Assembly: GCA_937868095.1 (NCBI GenBank)
Contig: CALMLO010000034.1
Span: forward strand, 1 to 64,000
Direction of reading: 5' to 3'
DNA length: 64,000 nt
Origin: an uncultured Phycisphaerales bacterium
GTDB taxonomy: Bacteria > Planctomycetota > Phycisphaerae > Sedimentisphaerales > Anaerohalosphaeraceae
The notes under the pieces are model-generated. The model saw only the letters and a list, made by a program, of their open reading frames with translations, made no database searches and was not told the origin of the DNA. Shown piece after piece: positions 1 to 8,100 of the stretch. Numbering within the stretch: position 1 is the stretch's first letter; each line of letters begins with the position of its first letter. The position numbers and the translations under genes are program-made.

Positions 1-34
1 TTGCCTCGGAACCGCCATCTTTTTCAACCTTCAA

Positions 35-706
35 CTATGAAAGGGACACCCTCGGCCATTTGTGGTATGCAATCTCATTGACATCCTTTATTTCCGCCAG
101 AAAAGGCCAGTTGGTAAAGCCCGCATGTCCGCCTGAAATAACAGTTCCTATTACAGCCAAGGGATCCCATTTTGCTTGATCACAAGTACCCAGAAGCAAA
201 TAATGGCCCTCTTTATCAGACAATGGAAGCAATTTTCCGCCTGTTTTGCGACGTTCGTTTGAGAAAATTTTCTCTGGGGGGATTATTATGGTAGTAGCCG
301 GATTTCCTAAGTCAATTTTCGCTTCATCAATTTCATAGAGGGAAATGACAGTCCGAAATCTTTTATTGTTTGAGGTAGGCTCATTTACTATCGTATATAA
401 TCGTAGTTTATGTTGTTCTGAAAATATCCCGGTTTTAGTCCCAAATGGCACCTTCTTGCCTGCGGAGTTCCATCCATTAGAAATCTTGGAAAACAAAAAA
501 AGTTCATTTTGTCTCATTGCATTTAAAACAATATAAACATTATCATCCGTAGAGTAAATTTCTGCTTCGGCCCATGTATCAAGAGGAATTCCTGTTTTCA
601 AGATATTCTTTTCAGTAATAACATATTCTCCACCTTTCACGACGCCAGACATATTTATGATCAATACGACAACTGTCAAGTTAAATAATGTTTTTACCCT
701 TATCAT
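35..706 (-). CDS. Small secreted protein of unknown function, possible partner of the Rhs tip
   Basis: A 223-residue protein that I do not recognise. It begins with a basic residue and a hydrophobic stretch (residues 6-22) that reads as a signal peptide, so the mature part should be exported. The rest is soluble and mixed alpha/beta without repeats. An AGGAG sits about 9 bases before the ATG. It starts 19 bases after the stop of the orphan Rhs tip, so the two are probably co-transcribed. A small gene directly after an Rhs tip is often the cognate immunity gene; an exported protein here could protect the periplasm. That role is inferred from position only. Its base composition is more AT-rich than the housekeeping genes further on. 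Confidence 0.75.
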   Translation of the reverse strand: MIRVKTLFNLTVVVLIINMSGVVKGGEYVITEKNILKTGIPLDTWAEAEIYSTDDNVYIVLNAMRQNELFLFSKISNGWNSAGKKVPFGTKTGIFSEQHKLRLYTIVNEPTSNNKRFRTVISLYEIDEAKIDLGNPATTIIIPPEKIFSNERRKTGGKLLPLSDKEGHYLLLGTCDQAKWDPLAVIGTVISGGHAGFTNWPFLAEIKDVNEIAYHKWPRVSLS

Positions 707-725
707 TATAAACTTCTCCTAAAAC

Positions 726-1361
726 TTAAGGACATCTTCCAACCCAATTTTCGCCTTGGTTAGCCAAATCGTTAATATTCGGATTTCTATTGTATAAATC
801 TTCCCATTCTCGAGTTGTTCTGTCAGCTTCATTAAATTCTTGTAGGTGTTGGGCAGGATCATCCGGTGTTGCGCCAAAGATACTGGCAGGTACGTGCCCC
901 AAAGTCCCCGGCCATCTATACCCCTGATCATAATGTGAGTAAGAATCCTGCCACTCATGCATATGTTCCTCAAATGCCCTCGGGTCTTGGTTTCTAATTG
1001 CATCTCTTAAATCATGTGCAATTTCATCTCTGCTCCTAAAATGTTGCCCTGTTCCTGTAATAGGATTCCAAGGAGATCCCCAGAAATCATTGTCTAACCG
1101 ACCATAATCAAAAGGATCTCCTGAACCTGGTCCGCCACCAAGATCTCCTAAACGTCTATGGTCTCCCGTCCCCCATAATCCCCATGGGTCAATCCAATTG
1201 ATAGGATTATTCCCGCAGTAGGCATACAGGTTCATCCCGTCGATGTATCCGGCCGGGTCGGGCTGTAATCCCGGAAGCAGTAATAATAGATTTCGGTCAT
1301 CAAGTCCCACTGACCGCACCCCTTTCTTTGCTCTATTTTGACGGGTAAGATTCCCGACCAT
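726..1361 (-). CDS. Orphan Rhs C-terminal tip with frameshifted core remnant
   Basis: A 211-residue reading frame. Residues 33-62 carry the end of an Rhs/YD core (QPDPAGYIDGMNLYAYCGNN followed by INWIDPWG), which normally marks the boundary to a variable toxin tip. The thousand or more residues of YD repeats expected upstream are absent. Just before the core end, another frame encodes EIYYYCFRDYSP, the usual preceding Rhs motif (YYYRARDYSP type), so about 20 bases seem to be lost and the frame broken. The tip (about residues 63-211) contains HEWQDSYSHYD (135-145) and a later GH...PDDP, resembling the H-x3-D-x2-SH pattern of DUF6765/zinc phospholipase-like domains. Probably a displaced tip cassette or decaying remnant; whether it is translated is uncertain. 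Confidence 0.65.
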   Translation of the reverse strand: MVGNLTRQNRAKKGVRSVGLDDRNLLLLLPGLQPDPAGYIDGMNLYAYCGNNPINWIDPWGLWGTGDHRRLGDLGGGPGSGDPFDYGRLDNDFWGSPWNPITGTGQHFRSRDEIAHDLRDAIRNQDPRAFEEHMHEWQDSYSHYDQGYRWPGTLGHVPASIFGATPDDPAQHLQEFNEADRTTREWEDLYNRNPNINDLANQGENWVGRCP

Positions 1362-1770
1362 ATCGCACCCATATTCAGTTCTTGCGGAAAGTTCGGGGAA
1401 AATCAGGGAAACGCAAGACGCCCATCTGTTTTTATCCTCCTTAAATCAAATTACGGCCTCTCTCGCCTCAGACCCAGAAATCCAGAACTCTTCCCAATCT
1501 CGGCAGACTCCTTAACAGACTCCTTATTTGTTCCCTTCTATTTTTCGATGTCTTTTCCAAAGCAGCCGTATACCGCCCCTCATTATACCCCGCGCCAACC
1601 CCCTCCGGCAAGCCATTCCCCCATTTTCCGCTTATTTTTCACCCAAAACCCCAAACCAGACCCGCTTCCTCGACTATTCCCCTTTCCCCTTTTCACTTTT
1701 CACTCTTCATTCTTTCCACAACCGCGGCTCCACCCACGCAAAAAAAGTTTGATAATCACCAAACATTTCC
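1362..1770. other. Pyrimidine-rich non-coding stretch
   Basis: About 400 bases with no convincing gene. The + strand is strongly C/T-rich and poor in G, with many short CCCC and TTTTC runs. Plus-strand reading frames here are low-complexity Pro/Ser/Phe text and look like by-products of the base skew. I see no tRNA or terminator. Confidence 0.6.
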
Positions 1771-1798
1771 TTGATTTCAAAATCATATATGGTATAAT
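1771..1798 (+). promoter_or_regulatory. Sigma-70-like promoter TTGATT-16-TATAAT
   Basis: TTGATT at 1771-1776 and a perfect TATAAT at 1793-1798 are spaced 16 bases apart. An ATG follows exactly 9 bases after the -10 box (1808), so the predicted transcript would begin at or within a few bases of that start codon. Confidence 0.55.
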
Positions 1799-1807
1799 AC
1801 CCCCTGA

Positions 1808-2365
1808 ATGACGAAGGAGCAGACATCCGGCCCAAAGGAGCCGCAAGGAATTAAAGGAATTAAAATGGGCAGCAGAAGGAGCAAAACCCGACAGCGCTTA
1901 TCCGCCTCAAACTCCCTCTATTTGCCCCATTGTTTCCGGCTTTTCCCCTCCACTTCCTCTCCATTGCCCCCTCTCAGTCATTCCCACTTGGCTCAAGGAT
2001 CCCCGTCTCCATTGAATTATCACCAACTGCTCCTCAATCCTTTCCAACTGGTTCAAAAATCTGCATCTCAATTGAATTCTCAGCAATTTCCCCCAAACCC
2101 CCTCCGCAGCCCTTTTTGTCTGGCTCAAAAATGCGCGCCGACGTCTCCGCAGGTCCAAAATCCGGCTTTAAAATGCGCGCGGCCGTTTTTAAGTGGCTTT
2201 AAAATGCGCGCCGCCTGCGCGCCGCGGTGCGCAAATTCCCCCAAAAACCCCATTTCCAGCCCAAAAACCCACAAAACCCCCTCAAAACCCATTTTCAGCC
2301 AAAAGGACCTACAAAATCCCCTCATCTCATTTCGTTCAGGAGACAACCAGGATTCATCCCCCTAA
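1808..2365 (+). CDS. Doubtful Pro/Ser-rich repeat ORF behind a leaderless-type promoter
   Basis: A 185-codon open frame starting 9 bases after a consensus -10 box. The product would be rich in Pro, Ser, Gln and Asn with degenerate repeats (LAQGSPSPLN, LVQKSASQLN, LAQKCAP), no signal peptide and no recognisable domain. Against it: the region is base-skewed, codon use is unlike its neighbours, and other frames are also open. For it: the well-placed promoter and an uninterrupted frame across the repeats. I list it as a low-confidence candidate. Confidence 0.25.
   Translation: MTKEQTSGPKEPQGIKGIKMGSRRSKTRQRLSASNSLYLPHCFRLFPSTSSPLPPLSHSHLAQGSPSPLNYHQLLLNPFQLVQKSASQLNSQQFPPNPLRSPFCLAQKCAPTSPQVQNPALKCARPFLSGFKMRAACAPRCANSPKNPISSPKTHKTPSKPIFSQKDLQNPLISFRSGDNQDSSP
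1989..2215 (+). repeat. Degenerate tandem repeats built on TGGCTCAAAAATGCGCG
   Basis: Related units begin at 1989 (TGGCTCAAGGAT), 2049 (TGGTTCAAAAAT), 2121 (TGGCTCAAAAATGCGCGCCG), 2163 (CGGCTTTAAAATGCGCGCGG) and 2194 (TGGCTTTAAAATGCGCGCCG). The spacing shrinks from 60 and 72 to 42 and 31 bases. The last three share AAAATGCGCGC. The first two units are also alike further downstream (CATTGAATT / CAATTGAATT). Confidence 0.6.
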
Positions 2366-2511
2366 GTTCAACGCTTCGCCGTCCCGTCGAGGGCACGCTC
2401 AGAAAGTGGGCGCAAAATCCCTGGCCCTGCCGGCCCGCAGGAGGGCTTGGCATCCTTGCTTTTGCTGTCAGGTCGGTTATACTGCTTTGGAAAAAGACGG
2501 AGAGTGGATGG

Positions 2512-3480
2512 ATGGCACTGCTTGCGGGGATTGATGAGGCCGGCTATGGGCCGCTGCTGGGACCTCTGGTGACGGCAGCCGCTGTCTTTTCGATTCCCGA
2601 TGGGCAGCTGAGGGAGGATTTGTGGAAATTGCTGGAGCCGGCCGTCAGCCGGCAAAAAAAAGGCCGGCGCGGCCGTCTGCTGGTCAATGACAGCAAAAAG
2701 GTCTATTCACGCCAGACCGGCCTGAAAGAACTCAAACGTACCGTTTTGGCGGCAATGCTGGCCGGAGGGCTGGGGCGGATTCCTGAGACGGCAGATGAGT
2801 TTTTTAACAGCGTCTGTCCCGATTTTACCTCCCAGCGCGGGCAGTACCCCTGGCACACCCGATTGCCCCAGCCGATGGAGGTCAATTCGTCCGATATCCG
2901 GATTGCGGCGGCGCTCTTCACGCGGACCTTGCAGGAACGGGGAATGTCGCTTCGTTTGATGCAGGCACGCTGTCTGGAGGTGGCCGCGTATAATCAGCGG
3001 ATAGAGCGGATAAAAAACAAGGCCGGCGTGCTGTTCGGGCAGCTGTGCTGCCTGGTGGATGCGGTGTTTCGAACGCGCCGCAAGGAGGATGGGGTTGTGC
3101 AGTTCCTGATCGATCGCCAGGGGGGCAGAATGCATTATCGTTCCGAACTGCAACGGATGTTTCCGGAGATGGAACTGGCTGTTTTGAAGGAAGATGAGCA
3201 TCTGAGCAGCTATCAACTCCAGTCGGAAGCAGGGACGATGCGGCTTCATTTTTCGGCGGGAGCGGATGAAACGTATTTGCCGGTCAGTTTGGCTTCGATG
3301 CTGGCTAAACTTATCCGGGAACTGCTGATTGCGAACTTAAACCGTTATTTTTCAGAGATTTGCGGACAGATTCGCCCGACCGCCGGCTATTGGGAAGACG
3401 GGCAGCGGTATCTTCTGGAACTGTCGGAGCGGCTGGGGGAGGATTGTGTCCCGAAACATTTGCTGGTGAGGGTGCGTTAG
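2512..3480 (+). CDS. RNase HII-like protein with an altered last active-site residue
   Basis: A 322-residue protein of the RNase HII fold, which cuts RNA in RNA-DNA hybrids. The N-terminus carries GIDEAGYGPLLGPLV (residues 6-20), matching the catalytic DEAGxGP(L/A)xGP motif; NDSKK lies at 59-63; an Asp in a LIDRQGG context near residue 200 would be the third acid. The C-terminal ASxxAKxxRD motif reads ASMLAKLIRE, so the usual Asp is Glu. It is about 100 residues longer than typical RNase HII because of an insertion around residues 80-180. I chose ATG 2512, just before the GIDEAG motif; the frame is open further upstream but reads low-complexity sequence. It may be a divergent RNase HII or a relative with another substrate. 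Confidence 0.8.
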   Translation: MALLAGIDEAGYGPLLGPLVTAAAVFSIPDGQLREDLWKLLEPAVSRQKKGRRGRLLVNDSKKVYSRQTGLKELKRTVLAAMLAGGLGRIPETADEFFNSVCPDFTSQRGQYPWHTRLPQPMEVNSSDIRIAAALFTRTLQERGMSLRLMQARCLEVAAYNQRIERIKNKAGVLFGQLCCLVDAVFRTRRKEDGVVQFLIDRQGGRMHYRSELQRMFPEMELAVLKEDEHLSSYQLQSEAGTMRLHFSAGADETYLPVSLASMLAKLIRELLIANLNRYFSEICGQIRPTAGYWEDGQRYLLELSERLGEDCVPKHLLVRVR

Positions 3481-3629
3481 GAGAGTGCGGGCGGCGGGGG
3501 TTTTCTAACCTGTTGTTAATGAAGGGGTTATCTTTCGCTCGTTCAGGGCTGGTCAGGCGGAAGCCGGCGTGTTTGCGTTTTTGACTTTGGCGGCGGCGAG
3601 AAATTTTTTGGATTTTTTCACTTTTTTTG

Positions 3630-3658
3630 TTGCAAATTCTTTTCTAAGTTTCTATAGT
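3630..3658 (+). promoter_or_regulatory. Promoter TTGCAA-17-TATAGT for the candidate small RNA
   Basis: TTGCAA at 3630-3635 and TATAGT at 3653-3658 are 17 bases apart in a T-rich context. No start codon with a reading frame follows closely. The next strong signal is the hairpin-plus-T-run terminator ending at 3824, so a transcript of about 160 nt is predicted. Confidence 0.6.
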
Positions 3659-3664
3659 AAATTT

Positions 3665-3824
3665 TTAGAGAGGCAGCTCTTTGGATTATTCATAAGAATG
3701 CGGCAAAGATGGTCAGTCTTTGTAAAGTAATAATGAAAGCTCCTTCTGCCGCCCGTACGTTTCAAGTAGCCCTGGGAAGTTCACCGACTTCCTCCTCCTT
3801 CTGCGAAGTACGGGCGGTTTTTTT
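3665..3824 (+). ncRNA. Candidate structured small RNA, about 160 nt
   Basis: Bounded by the promoter at 3630-3658 and an intrinsic terminator at 3749-3824. Three stems can be drawn: CAAAGA/TCTTTG (3704-3709 with 3717-3722), GGAAGT/ACTTCC (3775-3780 with 3787-3792), and a 10-bp closing stem CCGCCCGTAC/GTACGGGCGG (3749-3758 with 3808-3817) around the second stem. CTCCTTCTGC occurs twice (3740-3749 and 3795-3804). It does not show the SRP RNA GGAAG/GCAGC core, tmRNA ends, or an obvious 6S-like end-to-end helix. A 62-codon frame on this strand overlaps it but ignores the structure. The family is unknown. Confidence 0.5.
3749..3824 (+). terminator. Intrinsic terminator with long structured loop
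   Basis: A perfect 10-bp stem, CCGCCCGTAC pairing with GTACGGGCGG, followed directly by seven T (3818-3824). The 49-nt loop holds a second perfect 6-bp hairpin (GGAAGT/ACTTCC). Confidence 0.65.
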
Positions 3825-3927
3825 ATGCGCATTTCTAACTTTGTCTCTTTTCGAGCGGACTTGTTCGGCGATTTTTTTATTTCCTAAGCGGCAATGAACA
3901 AAGCAGTTAGAAAGATTTTGATTTTAT

Positions 3928-3942
3928 GTTCGGTTTTTGTTC
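3928..3942 (+). promoter_or_regulatory. Putative LexA operator GTTC-N7-GTTC
   Basis: The sequence GTTCGGTTTTTGTTC lies 385 bases upstream of lexA and just before the small upstream ORF. It contains a perfect TGTTCGG direct repeat with 11-bp period. GTTC-N7-GTTC is the known LexA box of Alphaproteobacteria. Autoregulation of lexA through this site is an inference. Confidence 0.5.
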
Positions 3943-4017
3943 GGGAGAAAAGGCCCATTTTGCCGATAGAGAGGAGATAGGTTCTGAAAATGTCGGTTTG
4001 AGATGGAAGGCGTTACA

Positions 4018-4575
4018 ATGGAGAAAGACGACATGGAAGTCAATCGGTTTGAGGATTCGCAGATTCCTGTTTGCAAATTTGGGCCGGGGGGCGAATTTTG
4101 CATTGACTGGCCGACTCCTTCCCGAGAAGGGTTTTCTGAAGCCGAGTCGGCCAACCCGATTGGGAAAGTTTTGATGCTGATTAACCGGCTTCTTGATACG
4201 CCGGTTGATGCGGAGGTGCTGAACGCGTTGGCCGGCGGTGTAAAATCTGCGGCGGAGAATGCGGTGTCGGCGGTGCTGAAACCAGTTTCCATGTACCAGG
4301 AGAAAACGGACGATGAGCAAAACGGAAACGACAGTGATTACCCCTCGTCGGCTGGAGGTGCTTCGTGCAGCGGCCGAGTTTCAGGCCAAACATGGTTATT
4401 CGGCGACGATTGCCGAATTAGCCCAAAGGGTGGGCACAAGTCGTCCCACCGTTCACGAGCATCTGTGCGCTCTGGCCGACGCCAACCTGCTCATCCGAAG
4501 TCAAGCAGGCAAGGCACGCTCTTTGCGAATAACCGAGCAGGGTCATCGTCTGCTTGCCCTGGCTCAGCGGCCTGA
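4018..4575 (+). CDS. Hypothetical protein whose frame overlaps lexA by 263 bases
   Basis: From ATG 4018 (GGAAGG 7 bases upstream) the first 98 codons look truly coding: codon use resembles the neighbours, and the product contains GKVLMLINRLLDT...AEVLNALAGG, a helical stretch I do not recognise. Past 4313 the frame runs into lexA in another phase and turns into low-complexity text. A one-base shift before about 4290 would instead end the protein at the TGA of the ATGA that starts lexA, the usual coupled arrangement. So this is probably a small gene of about 100 codons co-transcribed with lexA, with its 3' end disturbed by a natural or sequencing frameshift. Function unknown. Confidence 0.5.
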   Translation: MEKDDMEVNRFEDSQIPVCKFGPGGEFCIDWPTPSREGFSEAESANPIGKVLMLINRLLDTPVDAEVLNALAGGVKSAAENAVSAVLKPVSMYQEKTDDEQNGNDSDYPSSAGGASCSGRVSGQTWLFGDDCRISPKGGHKSSHRSRASVRSGRRQPAHPKSSRQGTLFANNRAGSSSACPGSAA

Positions 4576-4978
4576 GGAAGAGCCGCCGTCTCTGCTGTCG
4601 GAGAAAAGTTCGATTCCTCTGGCGGGGACGGTCTGTGCCGGCTATGGGATTGAGACGATAGAGGGGCAGGATTGTCTGAGTTTGAAGGAACTTTTTGGAC
4701 GGCTGGAGGACTTGTTTGCGCTTCAGGTGAAGGGCTCGAGTATGGTGGGGGCGGGGATTGAGGATGGGGATTATGTGATTTGCCGTCGGCAGAAGACCGC
4801 GGAAAACGGACAGGCGGCGGCGGTTATCGTAGCAGGGGGGCGGGCGATGCTGAAACGGTTTTTTCTGGAGCCGTCGCAGGTGCGTCTGGAGGCGGAAAAT
4901 GATGTGTTTGAGCCGATTTGTTCGAGGGACTGCCGCGTAGAAGGAGTTGTGGTGGGGCTGGTGCGAAGAATCCGATAA
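4313..4978 (+). CDS. lexA: LexA repressor (SOS response, self-cleaving)
   Basis: A 221-residue LexA. The N-terminal winged helix-turn-helix (about 1-70) has the typical RRLEVLRAAAEFQAKHGYS opening and a TSRPTVHEHL recognition helix. The S24 peptidase half carries the Ala109-Gly110 scissile bond (VCAGYG), the nucleophile Ser143 in GSSM, and the general base Lys181 in MLKRF. When RecA filaments form, LexA cleaves itself and releases SOS genes. An AGGAG lies upstream of the ATG. A GTTC-N7-GTTC repeat upstream suggests autorepression. mfd follows 125 bases downstream. Confidence 0.95.
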   Translation: MSKTETTVITPRRLEVLRAAAEFQAKHGYSATIAELAQRVGTSRPTVHEHLCALADANLLIRSQAGKARSLRITEQGHRLLALAQRPEEEPPSLLSEKSSIPLAGTVCAGYGIETIEGQDCLSLKELFGRLEDLFALQVKGSSMVGAGIEDGDYVICRRQKTAENGQAAAVIVAGGRAMLKRFFLEPSQVRLEAENDVFEPICSRDCRVEGVVVGLVRRIR

Positions 4979-5103
4979 GCACCGCAGAGCCGAAGGGGCA
5001 GCGGCCGGCAGGAGGGGTTGAAAAAAGGGGGCCGGAAAGATAAACTGAACAAGATGTTTGAGACAGGCAGACGGTTGATGATTGCCTGAATAAGGGTCGG
5101 CTC

Positions 5104-8100
5104 TTGTTTGGGCAATCCTCAATGGATTTGGGAAGAGACAACACAGTCCGTCAGCTGGTGGAACGGCTGCGGACAAGAAAGGCATCCGACCCCCCGATTT
5201 CGGTCGAGGGGACGTGGGGATCTTTTGCGCGCCTGCTGGCGGCGTATGTCTATCAGGAGTTGGGTCGGCCGGTTCTGTTTGTCTGTGCTCATATTGATGA
5301 TGCGGACAGTGCGGGGGATGATCTTCAGGTATTCAGCGGGCAGCCGGCTGAAACGCTGCCGGTGTGGGAAAGTCCGTCGGCGGCAGAGGACGGCAGCGAT
5401 GAGATTGGCTCGCAGCGGATTCGTCTGGCGCTGAATCTGGCGCGTCGGCGGCAGAACGGGCAGGGCCGTCCTTTTCTGATGAGTGCTTCGATTCAGTCGC
5501 TGATTGAGCCGGTGCCGTCGTCGCATTGTCTGGCGGAGGGCGGGGTGACACTTCAGGTGGGGGGCACGCAGGAGCCGCAGGCCCTTGCAGAGCGGCTTCT
5601 GGAGTGGGGCTTTGAGGAGGTCGAACAGGTGGATATTCCGGGGCAGTTTGCCCGACGCGGCGGGATTGTAGATGTTTATGCAGCGGCATCGGCAACGGAA
5701 GGAACGTCGGAATCTTCACAGAGCGAGCCGGTTCGGCTTGAGTTTTTCGGCGATGAAATCACGAGCATCCGCACGATTGACCTGGACACACAGCGTTCGG
5801 GCCGTTCTATCCAATGGGTTCAGTTCTTTGGAGGGCCCCAGCGTCGGCAGACCGATGATTCGGAACTGTTTTTGAATCTGCTGCCGGAGGATACGGTGAT
5901 TTTTCTGGAAGAGCCGCTGGAGCTGGCGGAGGTAGCGGAGGTGTTTTTATCGCGGGTGGAAGAGCCGCGGGGGCTGTACCGGTGGGAGTCGATTTATCGA
6001 GCGGTCCAGCGTTTTGCGGCGGTGGAAATCAGCCGGTTCGGGGGACAGGGGGACTGGGTGCGGCTGGATGTCGGGAGCATTCAGGAATTGGAACGGCGGC
6101 AGGCGGCGACGTGGAAGGACCACAAAGAAACGCTGCTGACGCTGCTGGAGAAGGCGTCGGGTTTTGAGACCTATGTGTATTGTGAGAATCATGCCGAGAT
6201 TCAGCGAACCAAGGAGATTATCCGGGAAAGCGGGGTGGAGATTCCGGCAGGGTTTCATCTGGTGCTGGGTTCGATTCGTCAGGGGTTCTGCATTCGTTCA
6301 CTGAAGGTGATTGCGGCGTCGCACGCGGAGGTGTTCGGCTATTCGCCGGTGCGCCGGCGGATGCGTGCCATCCGGACGGCTTCGCCGGTGGATAGTCTTC
6401 TGGATTTGACCAAGGGGGATATTGTCGTGCATGTCTCGTACGGCATCGGCAAGTATGTCGGCGTTGAGACGATTCAGACGCATGACCAGATGCAGGAATA
6501 TCTGACGATTGAATATGCAGACAAGGTGAAGATTCATGTGCCGGTTTCGCAGATTCACCTGGTGCATAAGTTTGTTGGTACGCTTCCGAGGCGTCCGCCG
6601 CTGTCGAAAATCGGGACCAAGAAGTGGGAACAGCAAAAGCAGCGGGTGGCTGAGCATGTGCAGGAGCTGGCCTGCGAGCTGCTGGAGGTGCAGGCACGGC
6701 GGCAGGAGATGGGGGGCTTTTCGTTTGGGCCGGATACACACTGGCAGGCGGAGTTTGAAGAGGCCTTTGCTTATGAAGAGACGCCGGACCAGCTGAAAGC
6801 GGCTGAGGAAATCAAGCGGGATATGGAGGCGCCGGTGCCGATGGATCGTCTGCTGTGCGGCGATGTGGGCTACGGGAAAACAGAGCTGGCGATGCGGGCG
6901 GCTTTCAAGGCGGTTTGTGCAGGCAAGCAGGCAGCGGTGCTGGTGCCGACGACGGTGCTGTCGGTGCAGCATGGGCGGACATTTCTGGAGCGGTTTGCTG
7001 ATTTTCCGGTGAATATTGCAGTTTTGAACCGGTTTACGCCTCCTGCGGAGGTGCGGCGGATTCTATCGGATGCCCGACAGGGCCGGCTGGATATTCTGAT
7101 CGGCACGCATCGGCTGCTGTCGGATGATGTGGGCTTTCATGATTTGGGGCTTTTGATTATTGATGAAGAGCAGCGGTTCGGGGTTGAGCACAAGGAGCGT
7201 CTGAAGCGGTTTCGGGTGAATGTGGATATCTTGACGCTGACGGCGACGCCGATTCCGCGAACGCTGCATATGTCGCTGCTTGGGCTGCGGGATATCAGTT
7301 CGCTGGCGACTCCGCCGCTGGACCGGCGCAGTGTGGTGACGCAGATATGCCGGTATGATCCGGAAACCATTCGGCGGGCGATTCTGTTTGAGGTCTCGCG
7401 GGACGGGCAGGTGTTTTATCTGTACAATCGAGTGCGGACGATTGAGCAGGAGGCAGCACGGGTGCGGGCCATGCTCCGCGAGCCGGGGATTTCGGTGGAT
7501 GTGGTGCACGGGCAGATGCCCAAACATCAACTGGAGGATGCGATGATTCGGTTTTTGACCGGCCGCACGCAGGTTCTTGTTTGTTCGACGATTATTGAAG
7601 CGGGTCTGGATATTCCCAATGCCAATACGCTGATTGTGACGGATGCGGACCGGTTCGGGCTGGCGCAGCTGCATCAGCTGCGGGGTCGTGTGGGGCGGTA
7701 CAAGCATCGGGCGTATGCCTATCTGCTGCTGCCGAAGAATCGGCCGGTCAGTCCGCTGGCGGCGCGGCGGCTGAAGGCCATCGAGGATTTTTCGCAGCTG
7801 GGGGCGGGCTTTCGCATTGCACTGCGGGATTTGGAGATTCGAGGGGCGGGCAATCTGCTCGGGCCGGAGCAGTCCGGCCATATTCATACGGTGGGCTATG
7901 AGTTGTATTGCCGGATGCTGGCGGATGCAGTTCGGCGGCTTAAGAAAGAGCCGGTTCTTCAGCCGCCGGAAACAGTGATTGACCTGGGCTTTACGGCGGT
8001 GATTCCCAAGAGTTATATTGCCTCTGATCGGCAGCGGATGGAGGTGTACCGGCGGATTGGGCAGGCCGCTGCGCTGGAGGATATCGACCGGCTGGAGGAG

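Noticed and set aside
3709..3897. 62-codon frame over the candidate small RNA
   Set aside because: It runs through the terminator hairpin and T-run and has no ribosome site.
3833..3913. Inverted repeat TTCTAACT / AGTTAGAA around the lexA upstream region
   Set aside because: The arms are 8 bases and 64 bases apart, too short and distant to call a structure.
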